In this document: piece after piece, positions 15,059 through 21,963 of the stretch
Position numbering within the stretch: the first letter of the stretch is position 1
Layout: each line of letters opens with the position of its first letter
Assembly (NCBI GenBank): GCA_016296565.1
Contig: JAEDJB010000013.1
Span: forward strand, 1-23,495
Direction: 5' to 3'
Source: Oscillospiraceae bacterium
GTDB taxonomy: Bacteria; Bacillota; Clostridia; Oscillospirales; Oscillospiraceae
Length of the DNA stretch: 23,495 nt
Translations under genes and position numbers: made by a program
Notes under the pieces: model-generated
The model's input: only the letters and a program-made list of their open reading frames with translations
Told to the model about the DNA's origin: nothing
Database searches by the model: none

Positions 15059-15230
15059 GGCACTGTTACATAAGGGCGGTTAGGCTGCATGGTGGATTTC
15101 TGGTATGCTTGGTTCTTGTGACCTACATACTGACCATAAAAGCGTGTTGACCGCTTGGTGGCACCCAAACGGTCAACATAAACATTAGTTCATAACGATC
15201 AGATGGGCTAACCGCTTGTAACAGCGCCCT
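15059..15230. repeat. 172-bp segment bounded by imperfect inverted repeats
   Basis: The left end (15059-15083) and the right end (reverse complement of 15209-15230) share CTGTTACA and GCGGTTAG, separated by six bases on the left and two on the right. The ends start GGCACTGTTACA and GGCGCTGTTACA, which recalls IS6-family ends (GGCACTGTTGCAAA). No transposase remains and no target duplication is seen. Inside is a palindrome, TGTTGACCG (15145-15153) with CGGTCAACA (15170-15178) and a nested TTGG/CCAA. It may be a MITE or a deleted IS. Confidence 0.4.
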
Positions 15231-15267
15231 TTTTATTTACATCGTACCAACCCATGCCCTGGTTTGT

Positions 15268-15521
15268 CAACAAGACAGCCGGGGCATGATCGCAGAGCGG
15301 ACGCAGACCGCAAGGCCATTGCCAGGATGCAGCCAGATTACCGGGAAGGCCGCCCAAAAAAGTACAGACCTGCCCAGATCAGCCATGCTCTGGAGCTGTT
15401 GTCCAGCGGCAAGACCTACCGGCAGGTCGAGGAAATCACGGGAACCTGCAAGCGTACATTGGCGCAAGCAAGAAGAACCACAAAAAACAATTGTAAAGAA
15501 TATGCTAATTTGCTAAAATAA
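15268..15521 (+). pseudogene. Serine recombinase (resolvase) C-terminal fragment, frameshifted
   Basis: From about 15312 the frame reads KAIARMQPDYREGRPKKYRP then AQISHALELLSSGKTYRQVE and EITGTCKRTLAQARR, the helix-turn-helix tail of a serine recombinase. The expected preceding residues, GMIAERTQT, lie in another frame at 15283-15309. One missing G near 15310 would restore ERTQTGKAIARM. The catalytic domain is absent. The stop at 15519-15521 overlaps the cas3 promoter. Confidence 0.65.
15491..15519 (+). promoter_or_regulatory. Sigma-A promoter for cas3
   Basis: TTGTAA (15491-15496), 17 nt, then TAAAAT (15514-15519) with TG at 15511-15512 (extended -10). It gives a leader of about 140 nt to cas3. 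The leader contains only tiny ORFs (15573, 15635) and no clear repeat. The promoter sits on the last codons of the recombinase relic. Confidence 0.6.
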
Positions 15522-15665
15522 TACTAATATTAATGGAATAATTTTGGAAGTACAGAGGTGACTCTACTTTACATGACGGAATACGCTTATCCAAGTTTGT
15601 GTTCATTGAGTTCCTGTAATCCGGGAAGGGGAATATGAAGCAAACCTGCTGCGGGAGGAAAGGAT

Positions 15666-17801
15666 ATGAAAAATTATTTGGCGCATAGTTCCGAAGATGG
15701 CCGCCAACAAACCGTGCGGGAACATTTACGTGGGACAGCAGATCTGTGCGGGCGGTTTGCGGCCGTGTTTGGTGCGAAGGCACAGGGAGAGCTGGTGGGT
15801 CTGGCCCATGATATCGGGAAAAACAGCCAAGCCTTTCAGAAGCGGCTGAACGGCGGCCCTGTCGTGGATCACGCGACGGCTGGAGCCCTTGAGTGCGCAA
15901 AACTGGACGCCGTCTGGGCATCGCATTGTGTGGCGGGCCATCACGGCGGTTTGTTGGACGGGGGAAGCAATGCAGATCAAGTGGGTGATGCAACCCTGAT
16001 TGGCCGGCTGAAAAAGGGGTTATCCGGCGGCATTCCGGCGTATGAGACAGAGCTTCCTTTGCCAACGGTTCCCCAGCCAGACCTTTGGGGACGGGATGCT
16101 CTGACGGACGCCTTCTTCACCCGCATGCTGTATTCCTGTCTGGTGGATGCGGATTATCTGGACACGGAGCGCTTCATGAAGGGTTCGGCTCCGGACCGGG
16201 GAAGCTATGAGAGCATTCCGGTTTTGTTGGAACGACTGGAACAATACATCCAGCCCTGGTGGACACCCAAAAATGATCTGAACCGCTGGCGGTGCGATAT
16301 TCTCCGGGCCTGCCTGGAGGCCGGAAGCCAGGAGAAAGGACTGTATACCCTCACGGTTCCTACCGGCGGAGGGAAGACCGTGGCCTCGCTGGCCTTTGCC
16401 CTGCGGCATGCCGCCCGGCACGGAATGGACAGGATCATATATGTCATCCCATATACCTCGATTATCGAGCAGAACGCGGCGGTATTCCGGGAGATTTTGG
16501 GACAGGAGAATGTGATCGAGCATCATTCCGGGGTGCAGTATGACCCGGAAACCGACCTTGACCCGGCCGGGTACCGGCAGGCGCTGGCCGCAGAAAACTG
16601 GGACGCACCGGTTGTTGTCACAACAGCCGTGCAGTTTTTTGAGTCTCTGTATGCCAATCGACCTTCCAGGTGCCGGAAGCTCCACAACATTGCCAACAGT
16701 GTTATCATTTTTGACGAAGCGCAGATGATTCCCGCGGCCCACCTGCGGCCGTGCGTGGCCGGCATTTCCCAGCTGGCAGCGCATTACGGCGTGACCGCCG
16801 TGCTGTGCACCGCAACACAGCCATCTCTGGGGGATCTGTTCCGGCAGTACGGGGAAAATCTGCCGGTTCGGGAACTGTGCCCCAATGTGACGGAGCAATA
16901 CCGCAGGTTCCGGCGGGTTTCCTTCGGCCAGGGCGGGAAGAAAACGTATGAGGAAGTGGCGGCGGAACTCTCAGACCAGTCCCAGGTGCTCTGCATTGTA
17001 AATAGCCGGAAAGCGGCGCAGGAAATCTATGGCCGCCTGCCGGAGGAGGGCAGCTATCATTTGTCTACCCTCATGTATCCGAACCATAGGCGAGCTGTTC
17101 TGGAGGAAATCCGATGGCGGCTGGCGGAGGGACTGCCCTGCCGCGTGGTGTCCACGTCTTTGATTGAGGCGGGAGTGGATGTTGACTTTCCCGCGGTGTA
17201 CAGAGAGCTGGCGGGCCTGGACTCCGTTCTCCAGGCTGCCGGCCGGTGCAACCGGGAGGGAAAGCGGCTGGCGCAGGACAGTGTCGTGACGATCTTTCAA
17301 GGGGAAGGAACCATGCCGCCTTTGCTGAAAGTTAACATCGGCGCGGCGAAGGAGGCGCTGGCCGGGGGAAAAGACCCCGGCGATTTGGAAACCATAGCCG
17401 CTTACTTTTCTTCCTATCGTTCCCTGGCGGGGGAAGACCTGGATAAAGCAGGGGTGATCCATGCCTTTCAGGACGGAATTGCAGGCTGTATGATGCCTTT
17501 CCGCGCAGTGGCGGAGCAGTTTCATCTGATTGACAGCCCCACAAAGACAGTTTATATTCCCAGAGAAGACGGGGCCGGGCTCGCGGATCGGCTGCTGGCC
17601 GGCGAGCGGTCCCGGGGGCTGTATCGGCAGGCCGGGCAGTATGGCGTGGCGGTATATGCGCAGCACTACCAGGCGCTGCTGGAAGCGGGGGACATTACCC
17701 CGCTGGATCAGGAAAGCGCCGTGCTCAACAACCTGCTGCTCTATGATGAAAAGAAAGGACTATCCCTGGAAGCAGACTGGGGAAAGGCGATTATGTGGTA
17801 A
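15666..17801 (+). CDS. cas3: CRISPR-associated helicase/nuclease Cas3 (type I-C)
   Basis: A 711-aa effector that Cascade recruits to degrade target DNA. The N-terminal HD nuclease has His20, the HD pair at 48-49 (GLAHDIGK), His69 and GHHGG at 91-95, with a later acidic DADYLD near 161. The SF2 helicase has Walker A TGGGKT at 233-238, DEAQ at 350-353, a conserved TATQPSLGDL and a C-terminal motif around LIEAGVDVDFPAVYRE and QAAGRCNREGK. All nuclease and helicase residues are intact. GGAGG lies 7 nt before the ATG. A strong hairpin follows the stop, and cas5c has its own promoter. Confidence 0.95.
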   Translation: MKNYLAHSSEDGRQQTVREHLRGTADLCGRFAAVFGAKAQGELVGLAHDIGKNSQAFQKRLNGGPVVDHATAGALECAKLDAVWASHCVAGHHGGLLDGGSNADQVGDATLIGRLKKGLSGGIPAYETELPLPTVPQPDLWGRDALTDAFFTRMLYSCLVDADYLDTERFMKGSAPDRGSYESIPVLLERLEQYIQPWWTPKNDLNRWRCDILRACLEAGSQEKGLYTLTVPTGGGKTVASLAFALRHAARHGMDRIIYVIPYTSIIEQNAAVFREILGQENVIEHHSGVQYDPETDLDPAGYRQALAAENWDAPVVVTTAVQFFESLYANRPSRCRKLHNIANSVIIFDEAQMIPAAHLRPCVAGISQLAAHYGVTAVLCTATQPSLGDLFRQYGENLPVRELCPNVTEQYRRFRRVSFGQGGKKTYEEVAAELSDQSQVLCIVNSRKAAQEIYGRLPEEGSYHLSTLMYPNHRRAVLEEIRWRLAEGLPCRVVSTSLIEAGVDVDFPAVYRELAGLDSVLQAAGRCNREGKRLAQDSVVTIFQGEGTMPPLLKVNIGAAKEALAGGKDPGDLETIAAYFSSYRSLAGEDLDKAGVIHAFQDGIAGCMMPFRAVAEQFHLIDSPTKTVYIPREDGAGLADRLLAGERSRGLYRQAGQYGVAVYAQHYQALLEAGDITPLDQESAVLNNLLLYDEKKGLSLEADWGKAIMW

Positions 17802-17805
17802 GACA

Positions 17806-17833
17806 GGAGGCAGAGCTGATGCGCTCTGCCTCC
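17806..17833 (-). terminator. Hairpin between cas3 and the creR-like RNA
   Basis: GGAGGCAGAGC (17806-17816) and GCTCTGCCTCC (17823-17833) form a perfect 11-bp stem with a 6-nt loop. It lies 4 nt after the cas3 stop and at the expected 3' end of the minus-strand RNA, so it could end or stabilise both transcripts. Neither strand has a long T tract. Confidence 0.5.
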
Positions 17834-17858
17834 CTCTGCCTTTGCAGTTAATGTTTTT

Positions 17859-17890
17859 CTTTCAATCCACAGATGCAGGTCGCATCAGAC
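17859..17890 (-). repeat. Orphan degenerate CRISPR repeat (type I-C form)
   Basis: Same length class (32 against 33 nt) and same layout as the array repeat, but with a different stem: GATGC/GCATC instead of CGCTCCCC/GGGGAGCG. The 3' GTGGATTGAAA that becomes the 5' handle of the crRNA is fully kept, so Cas5c could still process and Cascade could still load it. Confidence 0.8.
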
Positions 17891-17896
17891 GAATTC

Positions 17897-17925
17897 ATTT
17901 TACGGCACCTAGACATTTGTGTCAA
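17897..17925 (-). promoter_or_regulatory. Minus-strand sigma-A promoter for the creR-like RNA
   Basis: On the minus strand: TTGACA (17925-17920), exactly 17 nt, then TAAAAT (17902-17897). Seven bases further is G17890, the first base of the orphan repeat, so the RNA would be leaderless. Confidence 0.75.
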
Positions 17926-17956
17926 CAAAATTATATTTGCAATTAATTTTTTTGAA
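17919..17956 (-). promoter_or_regulatory. Predicted Cascade operator: PAM and partial protospacer between divergent promoters
   Basis: On the minus strand, TTC (17956-17954) is the canonical type I-C PAM. The next 18 bases (17953-17936), AAAAAAATTAATTGCAAA, match the spacer-like part of the RNA except at positions 6 and 12; matching stops at position 19. A normal 35-nt footprint would reach 17919 and cover the -35 of the RNA's own promoter (17920-17925). The PAM touches the cas5c -35 (17957-17962). Confidence 0.75.
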
Positions 17957-17985
17957 TTGACAAATGATGGACGCAGTGGTATAGT
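17957..17985 (+). promoter_or_regulatory. Strong sigma-A promoter for cas5c-cas8c-cas7c-cas4-cas1-cas2
   Basis: TTGACA (17957-17962), exactly 17 nt, TATAGT (17980-17985), with an extended TGG before the -10. Transcription would start near 17992, leaving about 25 nt before the cas5c ATG with AAAGGAG (18002-18008) in it. It is the best promoter in the window. Confidence 0.8.
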
Positions 17986-18016
17986 CAAATCACAAAGAAG
18001 GAAAGGAGTGTTGCCA

Positions 18017-18679
18017 ATGTCTATTCGTGTAGAAGTCTGGGGCGAGTATGCCTCCTTTAACCGGCCGGAGATGAAGGTAGAGCGGGTGAGCTACGACATG
18101 ATGACGCCTTCGGCAGCCCGGGGATTGGTGGAAGCCATCTATTGGCACCCGGGCCTGCGGTGGTTCATCGACCGTATTTATGTCTGCGCCCCGATCCAGT
18201 TCACCAATATCCGGCGCAACGAGGTGAAGGACACCATCAGCGCGCGCAAAGTGAAGCGTGTCATGGAAAGCGGCCAGGGGGAACTCTATCTGTCCACGCC
18301 GGACAGCATCCAGCAGCGGGCGGCTATGGTGCTCCGGGATGTCCGTTATGTCATTGAAGCCCACTTTGAGATGACAGACCGGGCGGAGGCAGGGGACAAC
18401 CCAGGAAAATTCCAGGATATCATGAAGCGCCGCCTGGCAAAGGGGCAGTTTTATCATCAACCCTGCTTTGGCGTGCGGGAATTTCCTGCCCACTTTGCGC
18501 CCTGTCAGCAGGTTCCCAGCTGCCCGGATGAACTGAAGGGGACAAAAGATTTGGGATGGATGCTTCTGGACATGGACTACACGGACCCTCAGGACATTCG
18601 TCCGATGTTTTTCCGGGCGGTTTTGAAGGACGGCGTGCTGGAGGTCCCTGACCCGAGAGGGGAGGCGGTGGTCCGATGA
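18017..18679 (+). CDS. cas5c: Cas5c (Cas5d), type I-C Cascade subunit and pre-crRNA endonuclease
   Basis: A 220-aa Cas5. In type I-C it replaces Cas6: it cuts the repeat at the base of its stem-loop and stays bound to the resulting 5' handle. Family features are the N-terminal RVEVWGEYASFNRPEMKVERVSYDMMTPSAARGL-type start (residues 4-37), IYWHPGLRWFIDRIYV and RRNEVKDTISARK. The ATG at 18017 has AAAGGAG 8 nt upstream. The frame is open back to 17873, but that would run through the promoter. It shares ATGA with cas8c. Confidence 0.95.
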   Translation: MSIRVEVWGEYASFNRPEMKVERVSYDMMTPSAARGLVEAIYWHPGLRWFIDRIYVCAPIQFTNIRRNEVKDTISARKVKRVMESGQGELYLSTPDSIQQRAAMVLRDVRYVIEAHFEMTDRAEAGDNPGKFQDIMKRRLAKGQFYHQPCFGVREFPAHFAPCQQVPSCPDELKGTKDLGWMLLDMDYTDPQDIRPMFFRAVLKDGVLEVPDPRGEAVVR

Positions 18680-20409
18680 TTCTGCAAGCGTTGGTCAAAC
18701 TGTATGAGGATCTGGAAGCCCAGGGGAAGATTTCCCGTTCCGGCTGGGGACCGGCCAAAATCAGCTATGCCCTCTGCATTGGGGAAAACGGCGCTGTGGA
18801 GCAGCTCATCCCGCAGATGGCAGAGCAGAACGAAGGAAAAAAGACTGCCGGGCGGCCCAGAATCATGCAGAATCTTCCGGCGGCGGTCAAGCGGTCTTCA
18901 GGTGTGGCATCCAACTTTTTGTGGGATAATGCCTCCTATCTGCTGGGGATTGATAGCAAGGGCAAACCGGAGAGAAGCCTTCAGTGTTTCCAGGCCTGCC
19001 GGAACCTCCACCATGAGATCCTGGACGGGGTGGAAAGCGCCGCGGCAAAAGCGATCCTCTGCTTTTTTGATACCTGGGAGCCCGGGAGTGCTCTGGACCA
19101 TCCGGTTCTGCAGGAAGAGATGGATCGCTTGCTTTCCGGGGCAAATCTGGTGTTTCGCATAAATGGGATGTTTGCCCAGGAAGACCCAGCGATCCAGGCC
19201 GCCTGGCAGGCCCACTACGACGGCAGCGAAGGTGAACGGATGCAGTGCCTGGTCACGGGGCAGGCGGACGTAATAGAAGCAACCCACCCGTCCATCAGCG
19301 GCGTGGCAGGAGCGCAGTCCAGCGGCGCGGCCCTGGTGTCCTTTAACGCGCCGGCCTTCTGCTCCTATGGCAAGGAGCAGAGTCTCAATGCCCCGGTGGG
19401 AAAATACGCCGCTTTCGCTTATACCTCAGCACTCAATTACCTGTTAGCAGACCGGGACAATGTACAGAAAATCGGCGACACCACCGTAGTTTGTTGGGCG
19501 GAGGGAAGCGACCCTGCCTACCAGTCGCTTGCCCTTGCGGCGCTGTTTGGGAAGGAAAGCCCTTCCGGGTGGAAGGAAAGCGATCTGCGGGCCGCAGTCA
19601 AGCGCCTGGCAGAGGGAAAACCTGTGGAAGAACTGGGCTTGGACCCCGAGCGCACCTTTTACATCCTGGGCCTGGCGCCAAACGCAGCCCGCCTGTCGGT
19701 TCGTTTTTTCCTGCGGGATACCTTTGGAAGACTGATGAAGCATGTAAACGATCATCACCAGCGGATGGAGATTGTCCGTCCGGCCAATGATGCCTTTCCC
19801 ACCCTTCCCCTGTGGGCGCTGCTGCGGGAGACCGTGAATCAGAACACGCGGGACAAAGCCCCCAACCCTGTGATGGCGGGCGCCGTGGCCCGGGCGATTT
19901 TTACCGGAGGACCCTATCCGGCGGCACTGCTGGAAGGAGTCATGCTTCGGATTCGCGCAGAACGGAACATCACGCGAGGACGAGCGGCCGTGATCAAAGC
20001 GTATTATTTGCGCAATCAAAATGAGGAATGCCCGAAGGAGGTTTTGACCGTGAGTTTAAATGAGAACAGCACCAACATTCCCTACACACTGGGCCGTCTG
20101 TTTTCTGTCTATGAGGCAGTGCAGCAGAAGGCCAATCCCGGGATCAACACGACCATCAAGGATAAGTATTTCAATGGAGCCTCGTCCACCCCGGCGACCA
20201 TTTTCCCTGTGCTGGACAATCTGTATCCCAAGCATCTCCGGAAGCTGGACGGCGGGCTGCGGGTGTTCTTTGATCGGCAGGTGATGCAGCTTAAGAACGT
20301 GCTGGGGGAGGAATATCCCCTTCGCCTGTCGCTGCCCCAGCAGGGGTCCTTCAATTTAGGTTACTATCATCAGACACAGAAGCGGTATGAAAAAAAGGAG
20401 GAACGGTAA
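18676..20409 (+). CDS. cas8c: Cas8c (Csd1), large subunit of type I-C Cascade
   Basis: A 577-aa PAM-recognition subunit. Diagnostic stretches are GRPRIMQNLPAAVKRSSGVA, FLWDNASYLLG, and SGAALVSFNAPAFCSYGKEQ followed by SLNAPVGKYAAFAYTSALNYLL. Residues 459-577 form the part that is also made separately as Cas11c. The start overlaps the cas5c stop by ATGA with GGAGGC upstream. TTC is the usual PAM of this family, agreeing with the predicted operator. Confidence 0.95.
   Translation: MILQALVKLYEDLEAQGKISRSGWGPAKISYALCIGENGAVEQLIPQMAEQNEGKKTAGRPRIMQNLPAAVKRSSGVASNFLWDNASYLLGIDSKGKPERSLQCFQACRNLHHEILDGVESAAAKAILCFFDTWEPGSALDHPVLQEEMDRLLSGANLVFRINGMFAQEDPAIQAAWQAHYDGSEGERMQCLVTGQADVIEATHPSISGVAGAQSSGAALVSFNAPAFCSYGKEQSLNAPVGKYAAFAYTSALNYLLADRDNVQKIGDTTVVCWAEGSDPAYQSLALAALFGKESPSGWKESDLRAAVKRLAEGKPVEELGLDPERTFYILGLAPNAARLSVRFFLRDTFGRLMKHVNDHHQRMEIVRPANDAFPTLPLWALLRETVNQNTRDKAPNPVMAGAVARAIFTGGPYPAALLEGVMLRIRAERNITRGRAAVIKAYYLRNQNEECPKEVLTVSLNENSTNIPYTLGRLFSVYEAVQQKANPGINTTIKDKYFNGASSTPATIFPVLDNLYPKHLRKLDGGLRVFFDRQVMQLKNVLGEEYPLRLSLPQQGSFNLGYYHQTQKRYEKKEER
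20050..20409 (+). CDS. cas11c: Cas11c small subunit, internal start within cas8c
   Basis: Type I-C systems make the small Cascade subunit from an internal start in cas8c. Here AAGGAGG (20035-20041) is followed after 8 nt by an in-frame GTG (20050-20052, residue 459). The product is 119 aa, beginning MSLNENSTNIPYTLGRLFSV and including NPGINTTIKDKYFNGASSTP, the form expected of Cas11c. The ribosome site is the best in cas8c and lies exactly at the domain boundary. Confidence 0.8.
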   Translation: MSLNENSTNIPYTLGRLFSVYEAVQQKANPGINTTIKDKYFNGASSTPATIFPVLDNLYPKHLRKLDGGLRVFFDRQVMQLKNVLGEEYPLRLSLPQQGSFNLGYYHQTQKRYEKKEER

Positions 20410-20410
20410 C

Positions 20411-21304
20411 ATGGCAGTGATTCAGAATCGTTATGAATTTGTTGTGCTGTTCGATGTGGAGAACGGCAATCCCAACGGGGACCCTGACGCAGGGAATATG
20501 CCCCGCATTGACCCGGAAACCGGCTATGGCCTGGTGACCGACGTCTGCCTGAAGCGGAAAATCCGCAACTATGTGGAGACGGTGAAAGAAGGAGAGGAAG
20601 GCTACCGCATCTATGTGAAGGACGGTGTGCCCCTCAACCGGAGTGATGCGGAGGCCTGCAACTATGTTGGCGTCGCCGCAGACGACAAAGCGCTGAAGGC
20701 GGCAAAGAAGAAGGACGACGACCTGGACCGAAAGCTGAGAGATTTTATGTGCGCCAACTTCTTTGATATCCGTGCCTTCGGTGCCGTGATGACCACCTTT
20801 GTAAAGGGCGCTCTGAACTGCGGCCAGGTCCGGGGCCCGGTTCAGCTGGGCTTTGCCCGCAGCGTGGACCCGGTTCTGCCCCAGGAAGTGACCATCACCC
20901 GGGTGGCCATCACCACAGAGGCGGACGCGGAAAAGAAGGGGACGGAGATGGGCCGCAAATATATCGTGCCCTATGGCCTGTACCGCGCGGAGGGCTATAT
21001 TTCGGCGAATCTGGCCCGGAAGACCACGGGGTTTTCGGAAGAAGACCTGGAACTGCTGTGGCAGGCCATCCTGAACATGTTTGAGCACGACCATTCGGCG
21101 GCCCGGGGAAAGATGGCTGTGCGGGAGCTGATTGTGTTCAAGCATGCCTCTGAACTGGGCAATGCGCCTGCCCACAAACTATTTGACCTGGTGAAGGCGG
21201 AGAAGAAAGCCGGTATCGTTGCCCCCCGTACTTATGGCGATTATGCTGTTTCTGTGGATACGAGCGGCCTTCCTGATGGGGTGACATGTGTGCGGATGGG
21301 GTGA
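20411..21304 (+). CDS. cas7c: Cas7c (Csd2), backbone subunit of type I-C Cascade
   Basis: A 297-aa RNA-binding backbone protein that coats the crRNA and flips out every sixth base. The start NRYEFVVLFDVENGNPNGDP then DAGNMPRIDPETGYGLVTDV and CLKRKIRNYV is the family signature; VRGPVQLGFARSVDPV and HDHSAARGKMAVRELIVFKH are further conserved blocks. The ATG at 20411 has AGGAGG (20396-20401) 9 nt upstream; an in-frame ATG eight codons earlier overlaps cas8c and has no ribosome site. Confidence 0.96.
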   Translation: MAVIQNRYEFVVLFDVENGNPNGDPDAGNMPRIDPETGYGLVTDVCLKRKIRNYVETVKEGEEGYRIYVKDGVPLNRSDAEACNYVGVAADDKALKAAKKKDDDLDRKLRDFMCANFFDIRAFGAVMTTFVKGALNCGQVRGPVQLGFARSVDPVLPQEVTITRVAITTEADAEKKGTEMGRKYIVPYGLYRAEGYISANLARKTTGFSEEDLELLWQAILNMFEHDHSAARGKMAVRELIVFKHASELGNAPAHKLFDLVKAEKKAGIVAPRTYGDYAVSVDTSGLPDGVTCVRMG

Positions 21305-21963
21305 TTTACCCAGAGGAGGATTTCCTCCTCCTCTCCGGCCTTCAGCATTTTAAATTCTGCCGCCGGCAATGGGCTCTGATCCATGTTGAGCAGCAGTGGG
21401 CGGAAAATTTCCGCACCGTAGACGGCGCCCTGATGCACAGCAAGGCCCATGAAAAGGGTTCTACGGAGCGGCGCGGAGACCTGCTCATCGTCCGGAGCCT
21501 GCCGGTGTTTTCCGCCTCCCTGGGGGTGTCCGGAGAATGCGATGTGGTGGAGTTTCATGAGACAACCGATGGGATTGCCCTGAAGGGGCAGAGCGGGCTG
21601 TGGCAGCCGTATCCCGTGGAGTATAAGCGGGGAAAGCACAGCCAGCGGACCGGCGACGCGCTTCAGCTTTGCGGACAGGCCATGTGCCTGGAGGAAATGC
21701 TCTGCTGTGCGATTCCCGAGGGGGCGCTGTACTACGGGGAGACCCGCCGCCGTCTCCGGATTTCCTTTACGGAAGAGCTTCGGCAGGAGGTCCGGGACGC
21801 CCTGAAGGAAATGCACGAACTCTACCGTCGGGGTTATACGCCAAAGGTCAAGCCGACAAAAGCCTGCGGCGCCTGCTCGCTGAAAGAGCTGTGCCTGCCT
21901 AAGCTGATGGGCCGTAGCTCTGTGGCAAAGTATCTTGCGGACGCACTGGAGGGATTGCCATGA
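21286..21963 (+). CDS. cas4: Cas4 adaptation nuclease
   Basis: A 225-aa RecB-type nuclease that trims prespacers so that spacers with the right PAM are integrated. Four cluster cysteines are present: Cys25 (HFKFCRRQWA) and Cys194, Cys197, Cys203 (CGACSLKELC). Nuclease residues include His51, Asp86 (GECDVVEF), the Glu112-Lys114 pair (VEYKRGK) and Gln127. ATG 21286 overlaps cas7c by 19 nt; GTG at 21301, overlapping by 4 nt, is a reasonable alternative start. The 3' end shares ATGA with cas1. Confidence 0.94.
   Translation: MCADGVIYPEEDFLLLSGLQHFKFCRRQWALIHVEQQWAENFRTVDGALMHSKAHEKGSTERRGDLLIVRSLPVFSASLGVSGECDVVEFHETTDGIALKGQSGLWQPYPVEYKRGKHSQRTGDALQLCGQAMCLEEMLCCAIPEGALYYGETRRRLRISFTEELRQEVRDALKEMHELYRRGYTPKVKPTKACGACSLKELCLPKLMGRSSVAKYLADALEGLP

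Larger units (their letters stand above)
17806..17890 (-). ncRNA. Predicted crRNA-like regulatory RNA (CreR-like) with one degenerate type I-C repeat
   Basis: Read on the minus strand, 17890-17859 is a 32-nt orphan repeat. It starts GTC, has stem GATGC-GACCT-GCATC (extendable by C3-G21 across a U-U mismatch), and ends GTGGATTGAAAG. The array repeat at 23461 has the same layout: GTC, an 8-bp stem, and GTGGATTGAAAT. Tails agree at 11 of 12 bases while the stems differ but still pair. The spacer-like stretch 17858-17841, AAAAACATTAACTGCAAA, matches the site at 17953-17936 with two mismatches. The RNA then enters an 11-bp hairpin. The predicted start, from the promoter at 17897-17925, is the first base of the repeat. 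No second repeat is present, so this is a mini-CRISPR rather than an array. The regulatory role is inferred. Confidence 0.75.

Noticed and set aside
14842..15168. 108-codon minus-strand ORF.
   Set aside because: Its composition is not protein-like, it lacks a ribosome site, and it runs over relics and hairpins.
15480..15496. AAAAACA next to the cas3 promoter as a second guide target.
   Set aside because: Only seven bases match and there is no TTC PAM.
15573..15685. Tiny ORFs (starts at 15573 and 15635) ahead of cas3 as leader peptides.
   Set aside because: Both are about 20 codons or less, with poor spacing of ribosome sites and no recognisable feature.
17859..17890. Remnant of a real CRISPR array.
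   Set aside because: No second repeat is present, the stem is replaced but still paired, and a promoter is placed so that transcription begins at the repeat. That fits a dedicated guide gene better than decay.
17802..18016. A CreTA toxin-antitoxin pair in the cas3-cas5c gap.
   Set aside because: The targeted promoter has only about 25 nt before cas5c, with no room for a toxin ORF, so operon autoregulation fits better than an addiction module.
17873..18016. N-terminal extension of cas5c from the open frame at 17873.
   Set aside because: It would cross the operon promoter and the predicted operator, and the ATG at 18017 has a good ribosome site and a family-like start.
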